Part shown: positions 29,104 to 39,055 of the stretch, in pieces
Layout of the letters: each line of letters starts with the position of its first letter
Position numbering within the stretch: position 1 is the stretch's first letter
The notes under the pieces: generated by a model
Databases searched by the model: none
What the model was told of the DNA's origin: nothing
What the model saw: the letters and a program-made list of their open reading frames with translations, nothing else
Position numbers and translations under genes: made by a program
Assembly: GCA_016714785.1 (NCBI GenBank)
Contig: JADKCC010000059.1
Span: 1-64,000, forward strand
Reading direction: 5' to 3'
Source: Saprospiraceae bacterium
GTDB taxonomy: Bacteria; Bacteroidota; Bacteroidia; Chitinophagales; Saprospiraceae
DNA length: 64,000 nt

Positions 29104-30564
29104 ATGTCAAAAATAGTTATTCTTGGCGCCGGCATTTCTGGGCATACTGCTGCGTCACATTTAAGAAGAAAACTGGGCAAAGAGCACGAAGTTTTGGTTG
29201 TATCTCCAAATAGAAATTATCAATGGGTACCTTCAAACATTTGGGTCGGAATAGGAAGGATGAAGCCAGAAAGTGTGATATTCCCGCTCGAACCTTTATA
29301 TAAAAAGAAAAATATTGGCTACAAACAAGCCAAAGTAGTCTCATTTTATCCCGAAGGGGACTCCACAGTCAGACAACCATTTGTGATGGTAGAGTATGTT
29401 TTTGGCGAAAAGGCAGGAATTCAAGAAAAAGTGACTTATGATTTTTTAATCAATGCCACAGGACCAAAGTTAGCATTTGACTTGACTGAAGGTCTGCATC
29501 CTGGCAGTAATAAAACTTACTCAGTCTGCACTTATGATCACGCATCCCATGCTTCATCTGCTTTGCATCAACTTATTAACAATATAAAAACCCAAAATAA
29601 AAAAGCTAAAATACTGATAGGTACAGGTCATCCCAAGGCTACTTGCCAAGGAGCAGCTTTTGAATACATTCTTAATGTTGAAAAGGAATTGGTTAAGTTT
29701 GGCGTAAGAGATCAAGTAGAACTGACTTGGATATCTAATGAAAATGAACTTGGTGATTTTGGTATGGATGGCATGTTGATGACTTATGGAAACCAGACAA
29801 TGAAGTCAAGTGAAATGGTTGAGATGGTTTTTGTAGACAGAGGAATCAAATGGATATTAGGTGCAGGCGTTAATAAAATTGAAGAAGGAATAGCACATTA
29901 TGAAAATTTGGATGGCGAATATCTCTCAGAAACCTTTGATTTTGCAATGTTAATTCCGTCTTTCTCAGGTCATGGATTCAAAGCATTTGACAAAGAAAAT
30001 AAAGATATTACAGATAAACTTTTCAGAGGGTTCATGATTGTCGATGCTGATTACACATCAAAACCTTATGAAGAATGGACGGTTCAAGATTGGCCAGAAA
30101 CGTATCAAAATCCAAGTTATACTAATATTTTTGCACCTGGTATTGCCTTTGCACCGCCACATACTATCTCAAAACCTAGAAAGAGTAAGAATGGGACCGA
30201 AATATTCCCTTCTCCTCCTCGCACAGGTATGCCATCAGGTATTACTGCCAAACTTGTAGCAGACAATATCATTGACTCAATAAAAATCGGCCAAACGTCC
30301 TTGCACCACAAAGGTTCGATGGGTAATATGGGAGCTGCATGTATAGCATCAGCAGGATATGGTATGACCCAAGGTAGCGGCATCAGTATCACCACTTATC
30401 CCATTGTTCCAGACTATAATAAATATCCAGAGACACAAGGCAGAGATATATCCAAAACCTTTGGAGACATCGGGCTCGCAGGACATTGGTTAAAATTGAC
30501 CTTACACTACGCATTCATTTATAAAGCTAAAATGTTGCCATTTTGGTGGTTGATCCCTGAGTAA
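29104..30564 (+). CDS. Sulfide:quinone oxidoreductase-like flavoprotein
   Basis: SQR oxidises sulfide and passes electrons to the membrane quinone. The 486-aa protein begins with an FAD-binding motif (KIVILGAGISGHTAASHLRR) and RNYQWVPSNIWVGIG. Two cysteines lie in conserved-looking places, AKATCQGAAFEY and MGAACIASAGYG. The C-terminus is hydrophobic and aromatic (YKAKMLPFWWLIPE), suited to membrane association. Length and design point to the longer SQR classes rather than the 430-aa type I. The related flavocytochrome c sulfide dehydrogenase flavoprotein is the main alternative. Confidence 0.75.
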   Translation: MSKIVILGAGISGHTAASHLRRKLGKEHEVLVVSPNRNYQWVPSNIWVGIGRMKPESVIFPLEPLYKKKNIGYKQAKVVSFYPEGDSTVRQPFVMVEYVFGEKAGIQEKVTYDFLINATGPKLAFDLTEGLHPGSNKTYSVCTYDHASHASSALHQLINNIKTQNKKAKILIGTGHPKATCQGAAFEYILNVEKELVKFGVRDQVELTWISNENELGDFGMDGMLMTYGNQTMKSSEMVEMVFVDRGIKWILGAGVNKIEEGIAHYENLDGEYLSETFDFAMLIPSFSGHGFKAFDKENKDITDKLFRGFMIVDADYTSKPYEEWTVQDWPETYQNPSYTNIFAPGIAFAPPHTISKPRKSKNGTEIFPSPPRTGMPSGITAKLVADNIIDSIKIGQTSLHHKGSMGNMGAACIASAGYGMTQGSGISITTYPIVPDYNKYPETQGRDISKTFGDIGLAGHWLKLTLHYAFIYKAKMLPFWWLIPE

Positions 30565-30622
30565 ATTGTATTTGTAAAAATTTATAAATGTAAAAATTTC
30601 TTAAAAAAATAAAAAGTAATCT

Positions 30623-30751
30623 ATGGTCAATAAAATATCAAAGTCGGATCATGCTAAAATGCAAAATCCGATTATTCAACTCTTCAAATACATTTACTTA
30701 AGCATAAAAATTTTGATTGTAGTAGCGGGTGGCCATGGCGGTACAAGATAA
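30623..30751 (+). CDS. Small 42-aa membrane protein, candidate SQR accessory
   Basis: A frame too short for routine calling lies 58 nt after the SQR stop. It reads IIQLFKYIYLSIKILIVVAG, one membrane helix, then GGHGGTR at the very end. Composition is sensible for a small inner-membrane protein and the frame has no stops. Partnership with the SQR is inferred only from position. Confidence 0.45.
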   Translation: MVNKISKSDHAKMQNPIIQLFKYIYLSIKILIVVAGGHGGTR

Positions 30752-30867
30752 TGAAATCTTGTTCTCAATAACTTTGTTATTTTCTCATTTTAGATTAATA
30801 ACAAGTAAATTATATATTAAATGAATAAATATATAAAAACTTTTCATTATTAAATGTTCTAAATTAG

Positions 30868-30875
30868 TACTTTTG
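30868..30875 (+). promoter_or_regulatory. -7 box upstream of prs
   Basis: TACTTTTG matches TAnnTTTG and lies 21 nt before the prs ATG. I do not see a convincing -33 TTG at the normal distance. Confidence 0.45.
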
Positions 30876-30896
30876 TGAAACCAAACAAAAAACGGA

Positions 30897-31838
30897 ATGC
30901 CTGAAGTTAAACTTTTTTCCGGTACTAAGTCCAAATATCTTGCTGAAAGAATATCAGACTATTATGGCTACCCGTTAGGAGATATCACTGTAAAAACCTT
31001 TGCAGATGGTGAAATGCAAGTGGTAATCAATGAATCAGTGCGTGGATCTTACACCTTTTTTATAGCATCGACATTTGGTCCTGCTGACAATATTATGGAA
31101 CTACTCCTGATGATAGATTCAGCCAAAAGAGCTTCGGCAGGTTATATTACGGCAGTGATACCATATTTTGGATACGCTAGACAAGACCGAAAAGACAAGC
31201 CTAGAGTGCCTATCTCTGCCAAATTGGTGGCAAACATACTCCAAGCTTCAGGTGTAAATAGAATCATGACCATGGATTTGCATGCAGAGCAGATACAAGG
31301 TTTTTTTGATATCCCTGTAGATCACCTGAAAAGCGAAGCCATTTTCATCCCCTATCTTGCTAAACAAGATCTAAGTAATGTCACTTTTGCTTCTCCTGAT
31401 GTAGGAGGTGTAAAAAGAGCAAGATCGTATGCCAAATACTTCGAAAGAGACCTCGTAATATGTGACAAGGAGCGTAGAGTAGCCAATGAAGTGTCTGCAA
31501 TTACTGTGATTGGAGATGTGCAGGACAAAGATGTTATATTGATAGACGACATCATAGATACTGCGGGTACTTTATGTAAGGCTGCCGATGCATTGATAGA
31601 AAAAGGTGCTAGAAGTGTGAAAGCGATATTGACGCATCCTGTATTGTCGGGCAATGCATACGAAAATATAAATAACTCAAGAATTACAGAAGTTATAGTG
31701 ACAGACAGTATTCCACTCAAAGGTCAATCGGATAAAATAGTGGTTCTTTCGTGCGCCAAACTATTTGCAAGAGCCATTAGAAATACCCATGAGTATAAAT
31801 CAATTGCAGCCCTATTTGTGGATAAGTCAATAGATTAA
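30897..31838 (+). CDS. prs: Ribose-phosphate pyrophosphokinase
   Basis: Prs makes PRPP from ribose 5-phosphate and ATP for nucleotide, His and Trp synthesis. The 313-aa protein shows the class I signatures: FADGEMQVVINESVRG, VIPYFGYARQDRKDKPRVPI, MDLHAEQIQGFFDIPVDHL, SPDVGGVKRAR and the PRPP loop VILIDDIIDTAGTLCKAA. Start is the ATG 21 nt after a -7 box. It converges on the TonB receptor gene, with a shared terminator between. Confidence 0.96.
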   Translation: MPEVKLFSGTKSKYLAERISDYYGYPLGDITVKTFADGEMQVVINESVRGSYTFFIASTFGPADNIMELLLMIDSAKRASAGYITAVIPYFGYARQDRKDKPRVPISAKLVANILQASGVNRIMTMDLHAEQIQGFFDIPVDHLKSEAIFIPYLAKQDLSNVTFASPDVGGVKRARSYAKYFERDLVICDKERRVANEVSAITVIGDVQDKDVILIDDIIDTAGTLCKAADALIEKGARSVKAILTHPVLSGNAYENINNSRITEVIVTDSIPLKGQSDKIVVLSCAKLFARAIRNTHEYKSIAALFVDKSID

Positions 31839-31878
31839 AACAAGAAAGTTAGATTTGTAACTAGTTTAGTAAAAAAGG

Positions 31879-31919
31879 CCAAGCCACTGATTCTTTTTTA
31901 GAATAAAACAGTGACTTGG
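31879..31919. terminator. Bidirectional terminator between prs and the TonB receptor gene
   Basis: CCAAGCCACTG (31879-31889) pairs with CAGTGACTTGG (31909-31919) with one mismatch. An A-run precedes it and a T-rich loop lies inside. It is placed between two convergent genes. Confidence 0.7.
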
Positions 31920-31932
31920 TCTATATATAATT

Positions 31933-34338
31933 TTAAAACTTTACAGATGCTGCAGCGACAACATTTCTGCCAGCAGCAACAATTCCCGAACTGAAAGGCC
32001 TATATCTAAGGTCCGAAATATTCTCCATACCTATATTGATATCCCAATGTTTTGAAAGGCGATATTGTGCTTTGATGTTAAATATTGTCCATGAAGGGGA
32101 ATAAGATTTTCCATTATCATCTTTGGCATATATTTCTGGTTTATTCTGCTCTTCTATTGGTAACTCATCAAATGATTTGCCATCACTATACATGCTACTC
32201 AGCGCTATAGTCAACTGTTTTTTGGTCCATGACAAGGTAGTAGTTCCAAAATTAGGCGCAGCGTGGCGTGATGGACTTATCCCACCATTATCCAATTCTT
32301 CTTCTCCTTTTTGGATATTGTAAGAAGATGTCAAAGAAAATCCCAATCCAGGTTTAATTTCTAGCCCGATTTGTGCTCCTTTTACCGTGGCTTCAGCTGC
32401 ATTCTGTATGGCTTCCACTTTGCTCATTTCACCATTGTAGATGATGCTGTCTTGTCCATTGAGCTGAAATGGTCTTCTTACTAAAGCATCTTTCAGCTTG
32501 GTATAATAAAGACTACCATCTAGTCGAACTCTATCATTGAATACCTGAACTATCCCAATTTCAGCATTATAAGCATACTCTGCACGTAAATTTGGATTGG
32601 GTACTGTTACAAATCCGTCAATAGCATCAAATACCTTCCCAGAATCATCTACATTGGGCGAGCGAAATCCTGTAGAAAGGTTGGCCATAATAACAGTACT
32701 CGTAATGGGTCTGTAAACGACACCCAAACTTCCTGTCAATGCGCCATTATTCAGGGTGGATTGTACGAAAGGAAAAGGGTAAAATGTGGTATCATAATCA
32801 GCGATCATTGTAAAATAATTATATCTCGCTCCGCCCTGTATCATAAACTTATCTGAAATTTTGTGATCATAACTGGCATACAGAGCATAAGAAGACCAAA
32901 GTGCTTGAGGATATCTAGATGGTCCTTTGACACTTGTATTTTTGATGATATCTTCGTCTATACCTTCAGATTGTACGTCGTTGATAACCGATTCTATTCC
33001 GTAAATGAGCTTGCTATTGGTTCCAATGGTTTTAGTCAAATCTAGATTTGCTGAGAAGGCACCTACGTTTTCAGTACGAATATGTCTGGTGGGCCTATTG
33101 ATATCCCTATCTATCCTACTCTCTTCAAAAGCCTGATGAGCCAATCTTAATACCAAGTGATCATAAAATTTACCCGAACCTGTATGCAATACATTGACTT
33201 GATTCATCATCCACTTTTGTGGGCCATAATTCCACTCACCATACCTAGGCTGGTCATTGCGATAACGTATGTGACGATCATATCTGGCATATTCAGATGT
33301 AGCACTATAATGAAAAGCGTATTGAATTTCTGTCTTTTCGGTCGCCTTAAAACTAATTTTTTGCATCAAATTTAGTTGGCTGTAAGCCGATGGTGACTGT
33401 ACCAATGAATCTTTGTTAACTACAACCACATCCTTGTCGTCTTGCCTAACTACATCTAGCTTCTTCAAATACTCATCAGGACCATCACTTCCCATACGTA
33501 GATCTCCAAAGTCATTGTAACTCACACTAGTTACAGAAGCCCATTTTTTACCACCAAGCAGAAAATGTAAATGTGCCGTTTTTTCTTGGTTGGCGCTCGA
33601 ATATCTAGCAGTGGATCCACCAGAAAACAATCTTTTGTCATCCGATGCAAACTTAGTTGCCAATGTCTGAAATGACATCACACCACCGATGGCATCACTA
33701 CCATATATCACAGAGCCAGGACCAAATAATATTTCGGCACTTTCTGTGGCAAAAGCATCCAACGAAATAACATTCTGAATATTTCCAGATCTAAATATTG
33801 CTGTATTCATCCGTACGCCATCAATAGCGTAAAGCAATCTGTTGGTAGCAAACCCTCTGATCATAGGACTGCCACCACCTTGTTGGCTTTTTTGGATAAA
33901 TACCTTGCCAGAAAACCCAAGTAAATCAGCTGCCGTTTGCGGATTTTGGAAGGCAATATCTTTCGCTTTTATTGATGAAATTTTGAATGGTATATTGCGT
34001 CCTGATTGACTCCATTTTGTTGCAGAAACGACCACTTGGTCCAATTCGTTCAATGAAGGAGTCATAGAAACATTAAAATTAGTTTGGACAAGATTATCCC
34101 AAGATGTTTCTAAATTTTTATAACCAACATAAGAAATTTTGATCCAATTTTGGTCTTTAAATTTAGTTAAATCCGCTTTACCATTTATATCGCTAAACTG
34201 GATAAGTGTGCCATCGTGATTGTTAATGGTTACCAATACCAAAGGTTCACCCGATTCGATGTCAGTTATCATTAGTGTCTGTGCATGTATGGCTATGGAG
34301 CTAAAAACCAATAATATAAAAATTATACATCGCTTCAT
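31933..34338 (-). CDS. TonB-dependent outer-membrane receptor, heme/siderophore-type
   Basis: The 801-aa protein has a signal peptide (IIFILLVFSSIAIHAQ), a carboxypeptidase-like beta domain (DIESGEPLVLVTINNHDG), a plug (VVVSATKWSQSGRNIPFKIS, QGGGSPMIRGFATNRLL, YAIDGVRMN, VIYGSDAIGGVM) and a beta barrel ending in an aromatic-final strand (AAASVKF). Plug wording such as RGFATNRLL and the FRSPNVDD segment resembles hemoglobin/heme receptors (HmuR-like), but the cargo is not provable. The gene after it on the same strand is absent; the upstream neighbour is a small unknown membrane protein. Confidence 0.88.
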   Translation of the reverse strand: MKRCIIFILLVFSSIAIHAQTLMITDIESGEPLVLVTINNHDGTLIQFSDINGKADLTKFKDQNWIKISYVGYKNLETSWDNLVQTNFNVSMTPSLNELDQVVVSATKWSQSGRNIPFKISSIKAKDIAFQNPQTAADLLGFSGKVFIQKSQQGGGSPMIRGFATNRLLYAIDGVRMNTAIFRSGNIQNVISLDAFATESAEILFGPGSVIYGSDAIGGVMSFQTLATKFASDDKRLFSGGSTARYSSANQEKTAHLHFLLGGKKWASVTSVSYNDFGDLRMGSDGPDEYLKKLDVVRQDDKDVVVVNKDSLVQSPSAYSQLNLMQKISFKATEKTEIQYAFHYSATSEYARYDRHIRYRNDQPRYGEWNYGPQKWMMNQVNVLHTGSGKFYDHLVLRLAHQAFEESRIDRDINRPTRHIRTENVGAFSANLDLTKTIGTNSKLIYGIESVINDVQSEGIDEDIIKNTSVKGPSRYPQALWSSYALYASYDHKISDKFMIQGGARYNYFTMIADYDTTFYPFPFVQSTLNNGALTGSLGVVYRPITSTVIMANLSTGFRSPNVDDSGKVFDAIDGFVTVPNPNLRAEYAYNAEIGIVQVFNDRVRLDGSLYYTKLKDALVRRPFQLNGQDSIIYNGEMSKVEAIQNAAEATVKGAQIGLEIKPGLGFSLTSSYNIQKGEEELDNGGISPSRHAAPNFGTTTLSWTKKQLTIALSSMYSDGKSFDELPIEEQNKPEIYAKDDNGKSYSPSWTIFNIKAQYRLSKHWDINIGMENISDLRYRPFSSGIVAAGRNVVAAASVKF

Positions 34339-34465
34339 ATTATAATTAATTTAAATATAACAATTTAAATAATAACCTATAAAAACCCAACTCAAAGGCA
34401 TCCAATCTAGGTCTATTAAGATCCGTCAAGTACCAATGAATAGTTTTTTTTGTCTAATTTAACAA

Positions 34466-35038
34466 TTAAGAATGAAACGAATATAATTCTGGCGGAGGCC
34501 CAAAAGGATTTTTGTTATACAGATTTGTATAGTGTTTTGTGTAGCAAATATTATTTCTCCCAAAGGTACAATTACCAAGAATTTCGAAATGAATATGATC
34601 AATTGATGCAATGATCAAATTTTTATAGAACTCTATTTGTCGCTCCTTTTGTTTGTCTTTTGGACGATTTTTGCCCCATTCTTGTTTAGAAATGTCATTT
34701 AGTTTTTTCTTTATAATACTTTCATCATCATCTTGCCAGCACATATATATGATCGAATCTTGCGATGGTATTTGCCTGACAATATCATACATAACATCTT
34801 TGTATTCAAACTCATCTACTTTGTGTCTAATGACCTGAGACTCGAATGCGCTCTTTTCAAAGGATAGTCTGATGAGTTCACTATCTTTCAGACCTGCATT
34901 AATTTTAGCTTTTACTTCTCGGCGGATTGCATTTCTCTGAAGTTCTAAGTATTGTTTAGTAATCAGCATAGGTAAATTAATGCTTAATCCTAGAAGGATG
35001 ACAGTCACTATCTTTGAATAAAATACCCATGAACGCAT
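34466..35038 (-). CDS. Membrane-anchored hypothetical protein, 190 aa
   Basis: The start ATG at 35038 gives an N-terminal membrane segment (FYSKIVTVILLGLSINLPML); an in-frame ATG at 35134 would add a Cys-rich leader across a terminator hairpin and is unlikely. A charged, mostly helical part follows (RNAIRREVKAKINAGLKDSE, DEFEYKDVMYDIVRQIPSQD), then HIHFEILGNCTFG. I do not recognise a family. It precedes the TonB receptor on the same strand, 127 nt away. Confidence 0.6.
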   Translation of the reverse strand: MRSWVFYSKIVTVILLGLSINLPMLITKQYLELQRNAIRREVKAKINAGLKDSELIRLSFEKSAFESQVIRHKVDEFEYKDVMYDIVRQIPSQDSIIYMCWQDDDESIIKKKLNDISKQEWGKNRPKDKQKERQIEFYKNLIIASIDHIHFEILGNCTFGRNNICYTKHYTNLYNKNPFGPPPELYSFHS

Positions 35039-35112
35039 AAGCAAAAAGGCCTTATCGGTACAAATGTAGGGAAAATTTGGTTTCTTGATGTGTAGAAAAT
35101 TCTTAAAAACAC

Positions 35113-35148
35113 AAAAAGGGCATCCAAAGTCCATTGAATGCCCTTTTT
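35113..35148. terminator. Bidirectional terminator
   Basis: AAAAAGGGCAT pairs with ATGCCCTTTTT, leaving a 14-nt loop. It has A-runs on one side and T-runs on the other, so it can work in both directions. It ends the two-component operon's minus-strand transcript before the 34466-35038 gene. Confidence 0.8.
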
Positions 35149-35166
35149 TTATTTTAAAATATCTAA

Positions 35167-35330
35167 ATCTACTTTGTCATATTTGTATAAAATAAGTTTT
35201 CTCTCCGCCAAGGCGGATCGAAATGACCAAGGCTGATGAGGAAAAGTGGAAGATGAAGGAGTTTTAGCGACTGAGAAACCCCTTTTTTAGTCTCAAATTT
35301 TTTAAAATACTAATTTGACAAAGAGTAGAT
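35167..35330 (-). repeat. MITE-like interspersed repeat, copy B (reverse orientation)
   Basis: In reverse complement this reads CTTTGTCAAATTAGTATTTT, GACTAAAAAAGGGG, CTCAGTCGCTAAA and ends GAGAAAACTTATTTTAT. Both ends carry an ATCTAC-(TC)-TTTGTCA-like inverted terminal repeat, best preserved in this copy. The middle has a short hairpin, CCGCCAAGGCGG. It lies between the response regulator stop and a terminator. Confidence 0.8.
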
Positions 35331-35337
35331 CAAATCC

Positions 35338-36042
35338 TTACGACACATTCTTCATATACATCCTGAACCCATTGCCGTGGATGTTTTCTATCTCAATATT
35401 GGTATCTTTGGCTAGATATTTTCTAATCTTAGTGATGAAAACGTCCATACTTCTAGCTGTAAAGTAGTTGTCATCTTCCCATATTTTAGTCAAGGCTTCA
35501 GATCTCTGCAATACATCATTCATACGGAAACAAAACAATCTCAATAGTTGTGCTTCTTTGGGCGAAAGTTTTTCTGTACTGCCGTCTGGCTTGTATGTCA
35601 AGATTCTTAGAGCATAATCGAAATGATAATCGCCAATGAAAAATTCTCTTTGATTTTCTTGACTTTCTTCTGGTTTTGCAGATCTTCTCAATACTGCTTT
35701 AACTCTAAATAATAACTCTTCAGAATTAAAAGGTTTTGTAATGTAATCATCGCCACCTATTTTAAAACCTTCCAACACGTCTTCTTTGAGTGTTTTTGCT
35801 GTAAGGAATATGATTGGAATTTCTTTACTAATTCCACGTATATCCTTAGCCAATGTAAAACCATCTTTTTTGGGCATCATAACATCCGAAATGCATAAGT
35901 CGAATGTCCCTTTTTTGAATGCTTCTAAACCCGCTTCACCATCTGTAGCTAGCGTGACATCAAAATCGTGCATTTCGAGATATGAACGCAATACATCCCC
36001 AAAATTTTGATCATCCTCTACAAGTAATATTTTGTTTCCCAT
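35338..36042 (-). CDS. OmpR-family response regulator, RprY-like
   Basis: The 234-aa protein has a receiver domain with the acidic pocket LLVEDD, phospho-acceptor D53 in LCISDVMMPKKDGF, IIFLTAKT and the Lys of YITKPF. The C-terminal winged helix reads ILTYKPDGSTEKLSPKEAQL, then RSEALTKIWEDDNYFTARSM and FITKIRKYL. It resembles RprY of Bacteroides in design. The sensor kinase is upstream on the same strand with a 50-nt gap. Confidence 0.92.
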   Translation of the reverse strand: MGNKILLVEDDQNFGDVLRSYLEMHDFDVTLATDGEAGLEAFKKGTFDLCISDVMMPKKDGFTLAKDIRGISKEIPIIFLTAKTLKEDVLEGFKIGGDDYITKPFNSEELLFRVKAVLRRSAKPEESQENQREFFIGDYHFDYALRILTYKPDGSTEKLSPKEAQLLRLFCFRMNDVLQRSEALTKIWEDDNYFTARSMDVFITKIRKYLAKDTNIEIENIHGNGFRMYMKNVS

Positions 36043-36092
36043 ATTATGATTGATTTTTCTGATTTAAATATTTAACTGATTTTATGTATTTA

Positions 36093-37520
36093 TTATTTTG
36101 TTGGTTGTTTTTCAGGCAAAAATATTGTAAAAACACTACCCTGCCCTATTTCACTTTTAACATTTACTTTTCCATGATGTGCATCTACCATTGCTTTTAC
36201 GTAACTCAATCCTAGACCGAAACCTTTGACATCATGCAGGTTTCCAGTATGCACACGATAAAATTTTTCAAAGATCATTTTTAATGCGTCTTTAGTCATC
36301 CCAATGCCATTGTCTTTGATGGAAAACTCTATACCACCTTTCACATCTATGGTCTCAATAATAATCAATGGTGACTCTGGTGTGTATTTTTCTGCATTGT
36401 CCAACAGATTATTTATAATACTCGAAATGTGCGTTCCATCTGCCATTATGATGGGTTTTTGGGCCAATAAGTTGGTAGTGATCGTGCCACCTTTTGCTTG
36501 CACTTTTAGTTCAGCGTTGATTACAGCATCTTGTATCACTTCATGTAAATTTAATGGATTAAATCTGAGTTCTACATTTTCTTTTTCTATTTGTGCCATT
36601 TGGAGTACTTTTTCCACTTGACTCAACATCCGCTTATTTTCTTGTTTGATGATATTAATAAATCTAGTGACTTTGTCCTTATTTTCCAATATTGAAGGAC
36701 TTAGTATAGAGTCTGATGCCAGCGAGATAGTCGCAATAGGAGTTTTAAATTCATGCGTCATGTTATTAATGAAATCTGTCTTCATTTCAGACACTTTTTT
36801 CTGATGGAAAATCACGTAAATCGTATATGAAAAACAAAATAGAATCAGTCCAGTAAATAATATAGAACTCAATAATATCCCTATCACATTGGACCAAAGA
36901 AATCGTTTTTTACCAGGAAAATAAATATTAAGATGACCAGGATTTACGACTTCATTATCGAATAACGAAATCTTGTATTCTGCCTTGTAGAGTGGATTCA
37001 TTGCAGCTACATTGCTTGATTTGGTAGTATCTCCTATTGTTGCTGTGTAACTTCCATTTTCGATAAAATAAGATTTATAATCATTAGAATACACACCATA
37101 TTCGTAATCTAAATCTATATTTTTTGACTCCAATTCTGATCTCAAGTACCTGTCCAAGTTATCTTTATTAATACCTTCAAGTAACTCATCGGGATTCATA
37201 AATTTAGATCTAAATTCGAGATCCTTGATCCTTTTATTTAAGCTCGAAGCTCCTTCATCTATATCTTCTCTGATTATTCTATCTAAAATTGTTTTGGGTT
37301 CGGTGAGTTTTGTGTCTTCATATATCTTTTGTTCTGCAATGACCTCTGCATCATTTTGTAATTGCTTCTTCACATTATTGAGTGCGATGGTAACTTTGTC
37401 ATTGAAGTTTTTTTCATCCAAATCCACGGCCCGTTTGACCCAAAAATATTGGATGACACCTACTCCTATAAGAGATAATGACATAATTATGATGATACTC
37501 CAAATGGCTTTTTTGCTCAT
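36093..37520 (-). CDS. Sensor histidine kinase, RprX-like
   Basis: The 475-aa protein has an N-terminal membrane segment (IWSIIIIMSLSLIGVGVIQY), a periplasmic sensor region of about 190 aa, a second segment (VIGILLSSILFTGLILFCF), the H-box INNMTHEFKTPIATIS, N-box IINNLLDNAEKYTPES, and G boxes IKDNGIGM, GFGLGLSYV and GQGSVFTIFLP. It pairs with the response regulator just downstream. The signal sensed is unknown. Confidence 0.92.
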   Translation of the reverse strand: MSKKAIWSIIIIMSLSLIGVGVIQYFWVKRAVDLDEKNFNDKVTIALNNVKKQLQNDAEVIAEQKIYEDTKLTEPKTILDRIIREDIDEGASSLNKRIKDLEFRSKFMNPDELLEGINKDNLDRYLRSELESKNIDLDYEYGVYSNDYKSYFIENGSYTATIGDTTKSSNVAAMNPLYKAEYKISLFDNEVVNPGHLNIYFPGKKRFLWSNVIGILLSSILFTGLILFCFSYTIYVIFHQKKVSEMKTDFINNMTHEFKTPIATISLASDSILSPSILENKDKVTRFINIIKQENKRMLSQVEKVLQMAQIEKENVELRFNPLNLHEVIQDAVINAELKVQAKGGTITTNLLAQKPIIMADGTHISSIINNLLDNAEKYTPESPLIIIETIDVKGGIEFSIKDNGIGMTKDALKMIFEKFYRVHTGNLHDVKGFGLGLSYVKAMVDAHHGKVNVKSEIGQGSVFTIFLPEKQPTK

Positions 37521-37816
37521 AGGAGCAAATATATTGAATGATTTGGTGGTAAAATACTTTTTAACAACTATTTAACCCGAATTAGTACTAGATTTATAAT
37601 TTAAACAAGATTTTCATCCGAATTCATAGAGAAATTGTCATTTGAAAATTTAGATCGGTGTTGTAAACAATTGAGGTAAAATTGCTATTTTATAAACCGA
37701 TAAAAATCAAAATGACCACCCAAATGGAATTTCACAATTTTGTTTAAAAAAATTATTACTTTTGATCTTAAAATAAGAATACGTTTAAATATTTGTTGTT
37801 CTATAATCATTATTTT

Positions 37817-38866
37817 ATGAAATTCATACAATTCATTCTGTTGGCAATAACATTTTGTGGGTTTTTCCAGAGTAATTTGACCGCACAAATAACTGTATTA
37901 GTGGTTGATGATACTCCAGATGATTTTGATAACACGCTCTATCTTGCTTCTACATTGGACTCTTTAGGTATTGATTATTTTGTTCATGATGCTGAATTAT
38001 CTGGCACACCTGATATTTCAATTTTGACTGCATTTGATGTAGTTTTCTGGCACACATCTACTTGGGGGCTTGATCTACTATTGTGGGATAACAAAGATGA
38101 AGACAGTCAATTGCTAAAAGAATATCTAGATCAACCTAATGCAAAATTGTGGTTAATAGGCAATGATTTTATGTTTGATAGATATAAAACTGTTCCGACA
38201 AATTTCGAACCAGGAAGTTTTTGTTATGATTATCTAGGCATGAAAAGTTATGTTGCACAATCGTATGGTGATGATGGAAATGTAGGTGTATCTTTCGTAA
38301 AACCCGCATCAGATAATCCAATACCAGATTTGAAAAATATGTCATGGCAGTTTGCTACATTGTGGTGGGCAGACCAATTTCTGATAAGAGATGAAGCTAA
38401 ACCAGTTTATCTTTTTGGTGGCGATGATTATTCTTTAAAAGATGGTATCACTGGATACTATTTCCTACGGCCAAATGGTAGTAAAGTGTTGACATTTGGT
38501 TTTGACCTATCTTTAGCTTCTAATTTTTCGACTATGAATCAAACCGTAAGAAGTGTGATAGATTGGTGGCAGACCATCATCGCATCTACTAATAACAATG
38601 ATGATACCACACATTTAACATGGCATGTTTTTCCTACTTTATTTTCTAATGAATTAACAATGCATACCAAAGAATCAATTCAACAGCCGATTAATTTGAA
38701 AATATATAGTTTAGAAGGCAAAATCATGCATAACGAGCAACTTTATCCAACCAATAATAATTCATGGCAAATAATATTACCAGAAAATCAAATAAATCAG
38801 GGCGTGTACCTATGTAAGTTGAATTATGGAAGTACTACATCTTCAAAAATAATAGTTAAAATGTAA
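37817..38866 (+). CDS. Secreted protein with a T9SS type A C-terminal sorting domain
   Basis: Start ATG 37817 gives a clean signal peptide (FIQFILLAITFCGFFQSNLT ending at AQ). The mature region begins ITVLVVDDTPDDFDNTLY, a Rossmann-like GATase/ThuA-type beta-alpha layout with DVVFWHTSTWG and KLWLIGNDFM. The last 75 aa are a sorting domain (HVFPTLFSNELTMH, IYSLEGKIM, GVYLCKLNYG and a basic tail SKIIVKM). It should be exported by the type IX system and anchored or released at the cell surface. The enzymatic role is not known. Confidence 0.75.
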   Translation: MKFIQFILLAITFCGFFQSNLTAQITVLVVDDTPDDFDNTLYLASTLDSLGIDYFVHDAELSGTPDISILTAFDVVFWHTSTWGLDLLLWDNKDEDSQLLKEYLDQPNAKLWLIGNDFMFDRYKTVPTNFEPGSFCYDYLGMKSYVAQSYGDDGNVGVSFVKPASDNPIPDLKNMSWQFATLWWADQFLIRDEAKPVYLFGGDDYSLKDGITGYYFLRPNGSKVLTFGFDLSLASNFSTMNQTVRSVIDWWQTIIASTNNNDDTTHLTWHVFPTLFSNELTMHTKESIQQPINLKIYSLEGKIMHNEQLYPTNNNSWQIILPENQINQGVYLCKLNYGSTTSSKIIVKM

Positions 38867-39055
38867 GTATTATAATTATCTGAAATTTCGGAGATGCTTT
38901 GAAATAATACAGATATTTAAATATCATCAGTTTTATTGGGGCGTGGCGCTGAGAATTCCTATGTGCCAAATATTTAAGATGACTGGACTATGGGCCTAAA
39001 TATAAAGTTTGTTTCTGATAGCTACTAAGATATCATTACTACGCTCCCAAATTTT

